The notes beneath the pieces were generated by a model. That model saw nothing but the letters and a program-made list of their open reading frames with translations, did not search any database and had not been told where the DNA came from. Positions 26,533 to 34,603 of a DNA stretch of 64,000 nt are shown piece after piece. The stretch is taken from the NCBI RefSeq assembly GCF_052118845.1, contig NZ_JBQKGJ010000007.1, positions 1 through 64,000 on the forward strand, written 5' to 3'. The translations under genes were made by a program, and so were the position numbers. Each line of letters begins with the position of its first letter. Positions within the stretch are counted from its first letter, which is position 1. This DNA is from Bilifractor sp002394235 (lineage in GTDB: Bacteria; Bacillota; Clostridia; Lachnospirales; Lachnospiraceae).

Positions 26533-26645
26533 GACTATTCTTCTTCGTGCAAAAACAATTCTGAAGACTATTCTTCTGTGTGCAAAAATAATCTGGAAGA
26601 CTATTCTTCTTCGTGCAATAATCCGGAAGACTATTCTTCTACACG
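26533..26645 (-). repeat. Four tandem copies of the hom gene 3' end
   Basis: The segment GACTATTCTTCT begins at 26533, 26566, 26599 and 26629, with steps of 33, 33 and 30 bases (all multiples of three). The last copy is the true end of hom (Glu-Glu-stop). The three downstream copies also read Glu-Glu-stop on the minus strand. Confidence 0.85.
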
Positions 26646-27941
26646 CATCACGGTCTCGACAGATTTCACGCAGTGATTCTCCAGAAGATCATCGAGCGCG
26701 TCGCTGACGATTGTCTTCTCCACATTAGCAAAGATAAAGATCAGCGGGACGATGGGAGCCGATGAGGTGCGCGTGTCGCCGTTATTTCTGCCGGGCCGCT
26801 GCAGGGCTGTCTCGATGCTGATTCCGTGCGCTCCCAGGATTGTGGTGATTCTGCCCATGACGCCGGGGATATCCTCAGCCATCATCCGCACATAGTATTT
26901 ATTGCTGCCCTCACCGATGAATTTCAGGTCAGCGTCGTAGCGAAGCTGCGGAACGATATCGTAGGCGGAATCCTTCTCCCACTTGCGCGCCACGCCGATT
27001 ACATCGCCCATGACAGCGCTTCCGGTCGGAAGCGGACCGGCCCCTCTGCCATAGAACATCAGATTGTCAACTGCGTTGCCAGTGATAAACACGGCATTGA
27101 ACTCATTGCGGACATTCGCCAGAGGATGGCTGACCGGAACGAGTGACGGCTCCACGCTGGCAGAAACCTCTCCGTTCTCCTCACGGGCACTCGCAAGCAG
27201 CTTGATCTTATATCCGGATTCCTTTGCAAAGGCGATGTCATCCGATCCAACGTGGGTGATGCCCTGTGTAGGAATCTGATCCGGTCCTACACCCAGACCG
27301 AATACCAGAGATATCAGAATCGAGAGTTTATTCGCCGCATCGATTCCCTCCACATCAGCGGTCGGGTCCGCCTCCGCGAATCCCTTTGCCTGTGCGTCCC
27401 GGAGGATATCGGCGTAATCCTTGCCATTTTCTTCCATCTGCGTCAGGATATAGTTTGTCGTTCCATTCAGGATGCCGTGAACGGAGCTGAATTCGTTAGA
27501 CAAAAGGGCAGTCGTCAGGGAGGTCAGGATCGGAATTCCGCCTGCCACAGCCGCCTCGAAACGGAGCAGCACATGGTGTTCCTGTGCGAGCTGCGCAAGC
27601 ATGCGGCCGTTTGCGGCAATCGCTGCCTTGTTTGCCGTGACAACACTCTTGCCGTTCTCGAGCGCCCGTGCCATAAACGTCGTGGCAGGCTCAATGCCTC
27701 CGATCAGTTCCACGACGATGCTGATCTCCGGATCGTTCAGGATGTCATCTACATCCGTTGTATATTTCTCGCGGGGAATGTCGATTCCGCGGTCCTTTTC
27801 AGGGTGACGGTTCAGAATCTTCACGATTTCAATATCCAGTCCGGTTGTATCCGCGATCTTCTTCTGATTCATGGCAAGTGCCTTGTAGGTTCCCTTGCCG
27901 ATGTTGCCGATTCCAAGCATGCCGACTTTTATTTTTTCCAT
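26631..27941 (-). CDS. hom: Homoserine dehydrogenase
   Basis: A 436-residue cytoplasmic enzyme reducing aspartate semialdehyde to homoserine with NAD(P)H, for threonine and methionine synthesis. The N-terminal Rossmann motif is GIGNIGKGTYKAL. The catalytic stretch GILNGTTNYILTQM and the AEADPTADVEG segment are present, and a C-terminal ACT domain (about 350-430) with MAEDIPGVMGRI allows feedback control by threonine. Length is typical for the ACT-bearing form. The ATG at 27941 follows GGAGTGGAGAA. A promoter-like TATAAT and a small palindrome lie upstream. The 3' end is repeated in tandem downstream. Confidence 0.96.
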   Translation of the reverse strand: MEKIKVGMLGIGNIGKGTYKALAMNQKKIADTTGLDIEIVKILNRHPEKDRGIDIPREKYTTDVDDILNDPEISIVVELIGGIEPATTFMARALENGKSVVTANKAAIAANGRMLAQLAQEHHVLLRFEAAVAGGIPILTSLTTALLSNEFSSVHGILNGTTNYILTQMEENGKDYADILRDAQAKGFAEADPTADVEGIDAANKLSILISLVFGLGVGPDQIPTQGITHVGSDDIAFAKESGYKIKLLASAREENGEVSASVEPSLVPVSHPLANVRNEFNAVFITGNAVDNLMFYGRGAGPLPTGSAVMGDVIGVARKWEKDSAYDIVPQLRYDADLKFIGEGSNKYYVRMMAEDIPGVMGRITTILGAHGISIETALQRPGRNNGDTRTSSAPIVPLIFIFANVEKTIVSDALDDLLENHCVKSVETVMRVEE

Positions 27942-28018
27942 GATTGTTCTCCACTCCCGGTGTATATTTGAATGATGGTGTATATAATATAGAATAAATA
28001 TGATTATTCTGTGAATTT

Positions 28019-28052
28019 ATCGGATCAGAAATCCGATTGAATTACTATTATA
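28019..28052 (-). promoter_or_regulatory. Candidate hom promoter with adjacent palindrome
   Basis: On the minus strand TATAAT (28047-28052) is followed 10 bases later by a perfect 7-bp inverted repeat ATCGGAT/ATCCGAT (28019-28037). The palindrome could be an operator at the start site or a 5' RNA hairpin. No convincing -35 box is visible. Confidence 0.4.
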
Positions 28053-28095
28053 ACAGAATGTCTGCAGCTGCGCACAATTTTCTTGTGAAAGGCTT

Positions 28096-28806
28096 TCATT
28101 GATATTGTGCGGGAAATGCGTGAAGCGGATTGCGGAGCAGAACAAAGGTATTCTTGTGATAATCAAGAATACCGTCCTGCTTCAGCAAAGCAAGTTCACG
28201 GCTGAGTGAACTTCGGTTCGCGCACAGATACTCCGCCATTTCCTCGCGGTTCAGCGGGATTTCGATGTAGCGAGTGTTCTGCTTTTCTGCCTGCAGCGAC
28301 AGATAGCTTAGGATCTTGCTCCTCAGGTCCGGCTTGGATACGATCTCTATTTTTTCTATCAGCTGCATATTTTTCTGCCCGAGAAGATCATACAGATTGT
28401 CCGCAAGGTTCACATGAAAGACGCACTGATTGCTGCAGGGATGAAGGATGCGGTTCAGGGACAGGAAAATCACACGGGTATCTTCCGCCGCACAGAAGGT
28501 GACCCTCGAGGCAGTCTGCTTCATGATGTTGAAGGTTTCTCCGAAAAGTTCCCCTTTTCTCATATAGATGATGAAAATTTTATTTCCCCGGACATCCTCC
28601 CGGATCATATCCACCCTTCCGGACAAAACAATGCCGATAAACTTCACATTTTCCTCTTCCATAATTATATGCGATCCCTTTTTAAAACCGGAAATATGAC
28701 TGTCCAGATGACCGGCCAGCGCTCCGATCTTCCCGGAATCGAGTCCCGCGAAAAGAGGTATCTCTGCCTCGCATATCTCTGCGATTTCTTCTTCTTTTAA
28801 CCGCAT
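28096..28806 (-). CDS. Crp/Fnr-family regulator, probable activator of asrABC
   Basis: A 236-residue transcription factor. Residues about 20-130 form a cyclic-nucleotide-type beta barrel (IIMEEENVKFIGIVLSG, then GELFGE), and about 155-225 a Crp winged helix with EEMAEYLCANRSSLSRELALL as the recognition region. There is no N-terminal Cys cluster of the FNR type, but CSNQC occurs near residue 125. The ATG at 28806 follows GGAGGAACAGC. It is divergent from asrABC across 333 bases rich in repeated GCAAC half-sites, which fits direct control of sulfite reduction. The signal it senses is unknown. Confidence 0.88.
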   Translation of the reverse strand: MRLKEEEIAEICEAEIPLFAGLDSGKIGALAGHLDSHISGFKKGSHIIMEEENVKFIGIVLSGRVDMIREDVRGNKIFIIYMRKGELFGETFNIMKQTASRVTFCAAEDTRVIFLSLNRILHPCSNQCVFHVNLADNLYDLLGQKNMQLIEKIEIVSKPDLRSKILSYLSLQAEKQNTRYIEIPLNREEMAEYLCANRSSLSRELALLKQDGILDYHKNTFVLLRNPLHAFPAQYQ

Positions 28807-28886
28807 GCTGTTCCTCCGTATCCATTGACTGTCCGGCGGATCAGGCCAGACGTAACCTTAAGCAAAATTATAGGACGCAGGCTCTC

Positions 28887-28965
28887 TTTTCGCAACCGGT
28901 CTGCGTTTACAAAGAATTGATCATTTTTTTCGCAACCGGTCTGCGTTTACAAAGAATTGATCATT
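28887..28965 (+). repeat. 39-bp direct repeat in the asr control region
   Basis: An identical 39-base unit starts at 28887 and at 28927 (40-base step). Each unit contains CGCAACCGG and AATTGATCATT. The copies are without mismatch, so the duplication is recent or maintained. Confidence 0.9.
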
Positions 28966-28968
28966 AAC

Positions 28969-29009
28969 GTTGCGTGTGCAACCAGATGAATCTGCGGGAG
29001 TGATATAAT
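28969..29009 (+). promoter_or_regulatory. asrABC promoter with class II activator site
   Basis: The palindrome GTTGC-GTGT-GCAAC (28969-28982) is centred near 28975.5. A -10 box TATAAT is at 29004-29009. With a start about 7 bases after it, the site centres close to -40.5, the position of class II Crp/Fnr activators. No -35 box is visible, as expected for an activated promoter. Confidence 0.55.
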
Positions 29010-29033
29010 TGGAACGATGAGTCAGATACGCAT

Positions 29034-29096
29034 TGTTAAATTTTTAACTATAATGAAATCGGTATTCTTTTTTCATAGTATTTGTTATATTTAACA
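29034..29096 (+). promoter_or_regulatory. AT-rich inverted repeat in the asrA leader
   Basis: TGTTAAAT (29034-29041) pairs with ATTTAACA (29089-29096), and an inner pair, ACTATAATGAAA with TTTCATAGT, extends the stem. It would lie in the 5' untranslated RNA if the promoter above is right. It does not match a riboswitch I know. Confidence 0.45.
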
Positions 29097-29139
29097 GTGT
29101 GAAAGTAGATGTCCTGTATATATACGAGGAGGTATTTAC

Positions 29140-30204
29140 ATGGGATACACGCTAGATGGAGCCGGATTCTCTCGGGTGGTGAAGAATCTCGGCAAAAATT
29201 ATCGAATCTTTGCGCCTGTCCGTAAGGTCGGGGAGGGAAGATTCACGGATACGGATGTCATCCGCTATGAGTTTATTACGGATGCGTCGGAAATCGAGCT
29301 TCAGAAGAAGTCGGACTACTCTTTCAAGGAGATCCTGACGCCGCTGTCTGAGACGCTCTTCTTCTTCACGGAGAATGTTGTGAAGGAAGCGGATCGTGAC
29401 ACCCGGGATGTGATTGTTTTTCTTCGCAGCTATGATATTCACGCGGTAAAACGACTGGATCAGATCTATCTTGGCAATGGACCGAAGGATTATTTCTATG
29501 AGAACATCCGCGATCATGTAAAGTTTGCGCTGATCGCCGGTGATGAGGCGGATGATCCGGATGGATTTTCGGTCAGCATGGGAACAAACCGGGTGACAGA
29601 GGGATATCTGTTCTCCGTAGAGCAGACGCCGGATGGATTCTGCTGTGATGTACCGGACACTTCCCTGAAGGCTGTTTTTGAAGAGGCTGGCGGTGTGAAG
29701 GCCGAGATAACGCCCTCCTATCCCGTTGAGAACCGGACCAGGGTGGAAATCCCCGATGAAATTCCGAACAGTATCTACAAGGATCCGATCTGGGATGAAT
29801 ACACGGCGAGGTGTATCGGCTGCGGCCGTTGTACCCTTGTATGTCCTACATGCACCTGCTTCACCATGCAGGACATCTACTATACCGACAACGGGAAGGT
29901 TGGCGAGAGACGCCGTGTAAATGCGTCCTGCATGATCGACGGCTATACGAACGTAGCCGGCGGCGGTCAGTACAGAAGAACGCAGGGAGAACGGATGCGG
30001 TTTAAGGTGCTTCACAAAATCTATGACTTCCGGAAACGCTTCGGCTATGATATGTGCGTCGGCTGCGGCCGCTGTGATGCTGTTTGTCCGGAGTACATCT
30101 CCTTCTCCAAAATCATCAATAAGGTGAATCAGAGAGTGAATGAACTCGCTGCGGAATCTGCGGATGCAGCGGGAAAGGAGGCAGGTGCAAATGGCAGCAA
30201 ATGA
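29140..30204 (+). CDS. asrA: Anaerobic sulfite reductase subunit A
   Basis: A 354-residue iron-sulfur electron-transfer subunit of the dissimilatory-type anaerobic sulfite reductase AsrABC (Salmonella/Clostridium type), which reduces sulfite to sulfide with NADH. Two 4Fe-4S clusters are visible: CIGCGRCTLVCPTC near residue 225 and CVGCGRCDAVCPE near 306. The N-terminal 200 residues are the family-specific domain, with RKVGEGRFTDTDVI. The ATG at 29140 follows CGAGGAGG. It overlaps asrB by 14 bases, so the subunits are co-translated. Confidence 0.95.
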   Translation: MGYTLDGAGFSRVVKNLGKNYRIFAPVRKVGEGRFTDTDVIRYEFITDASEIELQKKSDYSFKEILTPLSETLFFFTENVVKEADRDTRDVIVFLRSYDIHAVKRLDQIYLGNGPKDYFYENIRDHVKFALIAGDEADDPDGFSVSMGTNRVTEGYLFSVEQTPDGFCCDVPDTSLKAVFEEAGGVKAEITPSYPVENRTRVEIPDEIPNSIYKDPIWDEYTARCIGCGRCTLVCPTCTCFTMQDIYYTDNGKVGERRRVNASCMIDGYTNVAGGGQYRRTQGERMRFKVLHKIYDFRKRFGYDMCVGCGRCDAVCPEYISFSKIINKVNQRVNELAAESADAAGKEAGANGSK

Positions 30205-30991
30205 AAAAAATCCATACATTCCCTTCACGTCTGAAATTCTGGATGTAATTCGGCACACAAAGAAGGAATATACCTTCCGTCTCAGCTATTCGGGAGAGGT
30301 AAAGCCCGGTCAGTTTTTTGAGGTATCTGTTCCGAAGTTCGGAGAGGCACCGATTTCTGTCAGCGGCATTGGTAAGGATTATATCGATCTGACGCTCCGC
30401 AAGGTCGGCAGAGTCACAGATGAAGTCTTTGAGAAATATAAAGGACAGACTCTCCTGCTTCGTGGTCCGTACGGAAATGGTTTTGACATGGATCTCTATC
30501 GGAACAGAGAAGTTCTGGTGATTGCCGGAGGCACCGGTGTATCACCGGTTCGCGGTGTTGTGAGCGCATTCGCGGACGAACCGGATGCTGCGGACAAGCA
30601 CGTCATCGTTGGCTTCAAGAGCCCGGACGACATGCTGTTCCGGGATGACCTGAAGATATGGGATGAGCGTCTGGATCTCTGGCTCACCGTTGACGGAGCG
30701 CCCGAGGGATATGACGGAAAGATCGGTCTTGTGACCAAATATATCCCTGATGTGAAAATCCGCGATGTGGAGAAGGCCGCGGCGATCGTGGTCGGTCCGC
30801 CGCCGATGATGCGCTTCTCCGTCATGGGGCTTCTCGAGAAGGGTTTCCGTGAGGAGAACATCTGGGTGTCTCAGGAAAGAAAGATGTGCTGCGGCCTCGG
30901 AAAGTGCGGCCACTGCAGAATCGGCGAGAAGTACGTCTGCCTGGACGGTCCGGTTTTCAACTATACCGAGAGCAAGAATATGCTTGACTGA
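30191..30991 (+). CDS. asrB: Anaerobic sulfite reductase subunit B
   Basis: A 266-residue flavin/NAD(P)H-binding reductase subunit. The start at 30191 (MAANEK) is chosen for the AAAGGAGG site inside the end of asrA; an in-frame ATG at 30140 lacks one. The FAD-binding beta barrel occupies about 10-100 (PGQFFEVSVP), the NAD-binding part 105-225 (IAGGTGVSPVRGV), and a C-terminal 2Fe-2S motif is CCGLGKCGHCRIG and a final Cys, near 232-250. It feeds electrons from NADH to AsrA and AsrC. It lies between asrA and asrC with a 14-base gap to the latter. Confidence 0.95.
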   Translation: MAANEKNPYIPFTSEILDVIRHTKKEYTFRLSYSGEVKPGQFFEVSVPKFGEAPISVSGIGKDYIDLTLRKVGRVTDEVFEKYKGQTLLLRGPYGNGFDMDLYRNREVLVIAGGTGVSPVRGVVSAFADEPDAADKHVIVGFKSPDDMLFRDDLKIWDERLDLWLTVDGAPEGYDGKIGLVTKYIPDVKIRDVEKAAAIVVGPPPMMRFSVMGLLEKGFREENIWVSQERKMCCGLGKCGHCRIGEKYVCLDGPVFNYTESKNMLD

Positions 30992-31005
30992 GGAGGGAGA
31001 TATCT

Positions 31006-32082
31006 ATGGGTTACGATTGTAATGTAAAGAAATTAAAAAAGAACAACTTCCGTCAGTCGAAGGTCAGAGGAGAAGTCGCTTCCCGTGTGCGTGTGCCGGG
31101 AGGAAGAATCGATGCGGCCTCTCTCGCGAAGGTTGTGGAGATCGCGGTAAAATACGGCACCGGAGAAGTAAATCTGACAAACCGTCAGGGCTTCGAGATT
31201 CCGGGAATCCCGATTGAAGATGTCGAAGAGGTGAATAAGGCACTGCAGTCTATCATCGACGCGAGCGGAGTGACACAGGCGCCGAACAAGCCGGGCGAGG
31301 GCTATCCCTCCTCCGGAACCAGAAATGTTGTCGCGTGCCCGGGCAAATCTCTGTGCCCATTCGGATGCTATGACACCAAGGAACTTGCAGCAAAAATCGA
31401 CAAGCTGATCTATCCGAACGATCATCACGTGAAGATTGCCTGCACCGGCTGCTCTAATGACTGTGCGCATGTCAGACTGAATGATTTCGGTATTATCGGG
31501 CAGACAGAGCCTCAGTACAACCCTGACCGCTGTATCGGCTGTGAACAGTGTGTGAAGTACTGCAGCAGACGAAGCGTAGGTGCGCTCTCTGTCGTAAACG
31601 GAAAGATTGTCCGTGATACAGACAAATGCATCGGGTGCGGTGTCTGTGTCATCTACTGCCCTACCCGCGCGTGGACGCGAAGCAAAGAGCATTATTTCCG
31701 CGTGTCGCTTCTCGGACGCACCGGCAAGAAGAACCCGCGGCTTGGTGTTGATTTTCTGAAATGGGCGGATGAGGAAAGCATTCTCAAGATTATCAAGAAC
31801 ACCTATGATTATCTGGATGCTTATCAGGACAGAGGAGCGGTTGAGAACAAGGAGCATATCGGCTACATTGTTGACCGCACCGGCTTTGAAGAGTTCCTGA
31901 AATATATCATGAAGGATGTTCATTTCGGACCGAAGACCGAGATGAACGGAAGACCGTACTGGGGCGGCAAGCGTTACGATCAGACCAATGAGCTCCGTTC
32001 TTCCATGTACCGTTTCTCCGACCGTCCGTACGACGGATACTCCGGTATCCCGAGAGAAGATCAGCCGCAGAAAAAGAGATAA
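31006..32082 (+). CDS. asrC: Anaerobic sulfite reductase subunit C (siroheme)
   Basis: A 358-residue catalytic subunit carrying siroheme coupled to a 4Fe-4S cluster. The coupled-cluster ligands are in CPGKSLCPFGCYD (near 110-122) and CTGCSNDC (near 145). Two ferredoxin clusters follow: CIGCEQCVKYC and CIGCGVCVIYCPTRAW (about 175-225). It reduces sulfite to sulfide in six electron steps. The last 20 residues are a basic tail. The ATG follows GAGGGAGAT. A strong hairpin lies 70 bases past the stop and probably ends the operon. Confidence 0.96.
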   Translation: MGYDCNVKKLKKNNFRQSKVRGEVASRVRVPGGRIDAASLAKVVEIAVKYGTGEVNLTNRQGFEIPGIPIEDVEEVNKALQSIIDASGVTQAPNKPGEGYPSSGTRNVVACPGKSLCPFGCYDTKELAAKIDKLIYPNDHHVKIACTGCSNDCAHVRLNDFGIIGQTEPQYNPDRCIGCEQCVKYCSRRSVGALSVVNGKIVRDTDKCIGCGVCVIYCPTRAWTRSKEHYFRVSLLGRTGKKNPRLGVDFLKWADEESILKIIKNTYDYLDAYQDRGAVENKEHIGYIVDRTGFEEFLKYIMKDVHFGPKTEMNGRPYWGGKRYDQTNELRSSMYRFSDRPYDGYSGIPREDQPQKKR

Positions 32083-32150
32083 CCGAAAAAAGAAACAGGA
32101 ACGCAAAAAAAGCAACAAAAAAACAATACAAAGAACAATCGAAACGCCGA

Positions 32151-32186
32151 ACGGGGCTGCCGCACACTTTCGCGCGGCAGCCCCGT
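32151..32186. terminator. Bidirectional terminator between asrC and the kinase-like gene
   Basis: ACGGGGCTGCCGC pairs with GCGGCAGCCCCGT, a 13-bp GC-rich stem followed by ATTT. It separates convergent transcripts. Confidence 0.8.
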
Positions 32187-32197
32187 ATTTGCCGAAA

Positions 32198-32845
32198 TCA
32201 GTTCTTATCGGTAATGCCGTGGTGATATCCGCTCTCCTTGTGAGCAATCGCGTTCTTGATAATCTCCACGCAGCCGTCGATTCCGAACTTCGAACTGTCC
32301 AGACAGAGATGGTAGCTGTCTACAGATCCCCATTCCTTGCTGGTATAGTAGTTGTAGTAGCTGGAACGGCTCTTGTCGTTCTTCCGGATCCGGTCTCTGG
32401 CCTTATTGTCCGTCAGATCATACAGATTGGAAATCCTTCTCACCCGGACATCGAGATCCGCGTGAATGAATACGCTCAGAAGATTCGGGTTATCCTCGAG
32501 CGCGTAATCCGCGCACCTTCCGATGATAACACACGGTCCCTGCTGTGCAAGCTTCTTTACGGTGTCAAACTGTGCCAGGAATACCTTCTGATTCAATGGC
32601 ATATCGTTCATGACATTCGATGTGTAACCGAAGGAATAGGTATCCATTACCAGAGAATACAGAAAACTGCTGGTCGGTTTCTCATCCTGATTTTCAAAAA
32701 TTTCCTTGGCGAGTCCGCTGTGCTTGGCGGCCTGGTCGAGAAGCTCCTTGTCGTAAAACGGGATCTTCAGATCTTCTGCAAGCAATTTGCCGATCAGATG
32801 TCCGCCGCTTCCAAATTCACGTCCGATTGTAATGATGGTCTTCAT
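32198..32845 (-). CDS. Cytidylate-kinase-like P-loop protein
   Basis: A 215-residue P-loop NTPase of the cytidylate-kinase-like family, distinct from true Cmk. The start at 32845 has GGAAGGAGG upstream; the ATG at 32866 does not. The Walker A region is GREFGSGGHLIG, in which the usual GKS ends differently, as is normal for this family. ADLDVRVRRI and RDRIRKNDKSRSSYYNYY match family segments with the arginines that contact phosphates. Such proteins are common in Lachnospiraceae; the phosphate acceptor is unproven. Confidence 0.85.
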   Translation of the reverse strand: MKTIITIGREFGSGGHLIGKLLAEDLKIPFYDKELLDQAAKHSGLAKEIFENQDEKPTSSFLYSLVMDTYSFGYTSNVMNDMPLNQKVFLAQFDTVKKLAQQGPCVIIGRCADYALEDNPNLLSVFIHADLDVRVRRISNLYDLTDNKARDRIRKNDKSRSSYYNYYTSKEWGSVDSYHLCLDSSKFGIDGCVEIIKNAIAHKESGYHHGITDKN

Positions 32846-33020
32846 AACAAGTCCTCCTTCCTGCATCGTGCTGTAGCAAGAAATTTTCTAAGCTCATTAT
32901 AACATGATCCCTCAAAAAATCACACACAAATTTATGCGAAAAGGATATGTTTTTGTATACTTTCACAAAATAACTGTCAGTTTGCACAAATATAATCAGA
33001 ATAAAAGCGGAGGACAAAAT

Positions 33021-33938
33021 TCAGGCCAGTTTTATCAGGAGCTTATTGAAATAATCCGGCAGCGGCGCGGTGAATTCCATATATTCACCGGTGACCGGAT
33101 GCTGAAAACCGAGAATCATGGCATGAAGCGTCTGGCCCTGCAGTCCCTTCACCGGGCATTTCTTTGGCCCGTAGAGCTCATCGCCCAGGAGCGGGTGACC
33201 AATATGTGCCATATGTACGCGGATCTGATGGGTTCTCCCGGTTTCCAGGCGGCATTCAATGTAAGTGTAGCCGTTCAGCCGCTGAAGCACGCGGACATGG
33301 GTAACGGCAGGCTTGCCCCTGCCGTCCGGAACGACTGCCATCTTCTTGCGGTCAACCGGATGGCGTCCGATATTGCCCTCGATTGTAATTTCGTCTTCCG
33401 TCAGGTTTCCGTGAACGATCGCGCGGTATCTGCGGGTGATGCTGTGTACGGCAAGCTGAGCGGCAAGACTTTGATGAGCAATATCATTTTTGCAGACGAC
33501 AAGCGCTCCGGTCGTATCTTTGTCGATCCGGTGAACGATGCCCGGCCGGAGGACACCGTTGATCCCGGACAGACTGTCTCCGCAGTGATACAGCAGAGCA
33601 TTTACCAGAGTGTGCTCATAATGCCCCGCGGCGGGATGAACGACCATATTCTTCGGCTTATTGACGACGAGGAGACAATCATCCTCATAGAGAATGTCGA
33701 GAGGGATGTTCTCGGGCAGAACAGGCGGCTCCTGATTGTCGGGAATTGTCAGGTGAATCCGGTCTCCGGCCTGGATTTTATAATTGGCTCTGACCGTCCG
33801 GTCCGCGACAAAAACGCTCTCATTCTTCAGAAGCTTCTGAATATGGGAGCGTGACATGGTTTCAAGCTGTTCGGTCAGATAGATATCAATTCTTTTATCC
33901 TGGTCTTCCGGCTCGACGGCAAACGAGATTTCTTTCAT
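33021..33938 (-). CDS. rluD: Ribosomal large-subunit pseudouridine synthase, RluA/RluD family
   Basis: A 305-residue RNA-modifying enzyme that turns selected uridines of 23S rRNA into pseudouridine. An N-terminal S4 RNA-binding domain (about 15-65, SRSHIQKLLKNESVFV) is followed by the catalytic domain with HRIDKDTTG, in which Asp139 is the catalytic base, and the family segments RRYRAIVHG and GRTHQIRVHM. It overlaps lspA by four bases (ATGA), a gene order conserved in many Firmicutes. The exact target uridines cannot be read from the sequence. Confidence 0.94.
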   Translation of the reverse strand: MKEISFAVEPEDQDKRIDIYLTEQLETMSRSHIQKLLKNESVFVADRTVRANYKIQAGDRIHLTIPDNQEPPVLPENIPLDILYEDDCLLVVNKPKNMVVHPAAGHYEHTLVNALLYHCGDSLSGINGVLRPGIVHRIDKDTTGALVVCKNDIAHQSLAAQLAVHSITRRYRAIVHGNLTEDEITIEGNIGRHPVDRKKMAVVPDGRGKPAVTHVRVLQRLNGYTYIECRLETGRTHQIRVHMAHIGHPLLGDELYGPKKCPVKGLQGQTLHAMILGFQHPVTGEYMEFTAPLPDYFNKLLIKLA

Positions 33939-34483
33939 TGTGCGTCCTCTTTTTGATCCGCGTTGTTCTTTCGCCCGAAGATCTTCTGCAGATCCGTGTC
34001 CTTATAGTGAAACAGAACCAGAATAATCAACAGAATCACAGATATGGTGACGTAGATATCCGCAACATTAAAGATCGGAAAATTAATGACGGAGAAATAA
34101 ATAAAGTCGACCACATATCGGTGCATGATCCGGTCGATCAGATTGCCGACCGCCCCTGCGCAGAGAATGGCAAGGCTCCACAGAAGAGGATTGAATGCAG
34201 ATGTATTCTGTGGGATCTTCCTCATCAGCCAGATGGCGAAAATCAGAAAGACTGCGGTCAGAATATAGAAGAACCACTGCTGATTCTGAAGCATGCTGAA
34301 GGCTGCTCCGTTATTCTCAAGGTAGCGGAGTTCAAGAATACCGGGAATCAGAACACGTGCCTCTCTTCCGGCGAGATGGCTGACGGCGAGGTACTTTGTA
34401 AACTGATCGAAAATCACAAGGATTGCGCCCGCAATCAGCAGGAGAAGCGGACTTGTTCGTTTTTTTTCAGCAGTATTGCTCAT
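33935..34483 (-). CDS. lspA: Lipoprotein signal peptidase
   Basis: A 182-residue, four-segment membrane aspartyl protease that removes the signal peptide of prolipoproteins. The start at 34483 (MSNTAEKK) begins just before the first membrane segment; the frame is open farther upstream, but that part is repeat-derived sequence. Catalytic motifs are NNGAAFSML, AGAVGNLIDR (first Asp) and FNVADIYVT (second Asp). Its stop overlaps the rluD start. It would process lipoproteins such as the one at 343-1047. Confidence 0.95.
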   Translation of the reverse strand: MSNTAEKKRTSPLLLLIAGAILVIFDQFTKYLAVSHLAGREARVLIPGILELRYLENNGAAFSMLQNQQWFFYILTAVFLIFAIWLMRKIPQNTSAFNPLLWSLAILCAGAVGNLIDRIMHRYVVDFIYFSVINFPIFNVADIYVTISVILLIILVLFHYKDTDLQKIFGRKNNADQKEDAQ

Positions 34484-34504
34484 GGGTAAACTACAGTTCC
34501 TTTC

Positions 34505-34600
34505 ATTAATACAGTATGTAGAGCCCCGATTGCGGGAGTGCGCAGCACGGAGCAATCCGAAGCATATACAGCAGGTGGTGCCCTGCTTGTGGAACAGGGA
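34505..34600 (+). repeat. Structured intergenic repeat, copy D
   Basis: H2 is present (GATTGC, then GGGA, GTGCGCAGCAC, GGA, GCAATC; here the triloop is GCA), then the tail ATACAGCAGGTGGTGCC with hairpin CCCTG/CAGGG and ACATTTATTTC. H1 is missing. It lies between lspA and aroB. Confidence 0.75.
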
Positions 34601-34603
34601 CAT

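Noticed and set aside
26533..26645. Short repeats considered as a CRISPR array
   Set aside because: Units are contiguous copies of the hom gene end without unique spacers.
29152..32247. Two long minus-strand frames opposite asrA and asrC
   Set aside because: They are shadows of the asr genes, which carry complete iron-sulfur motifs; no start signals or domains on the other strand.
32904..33854. Long open frame (316 codons) on the plus strand
   Set aside because: It lies antisense to rluD, has no ribosome site and no recognisable domain; it mirrors the codon bias of the real gene.
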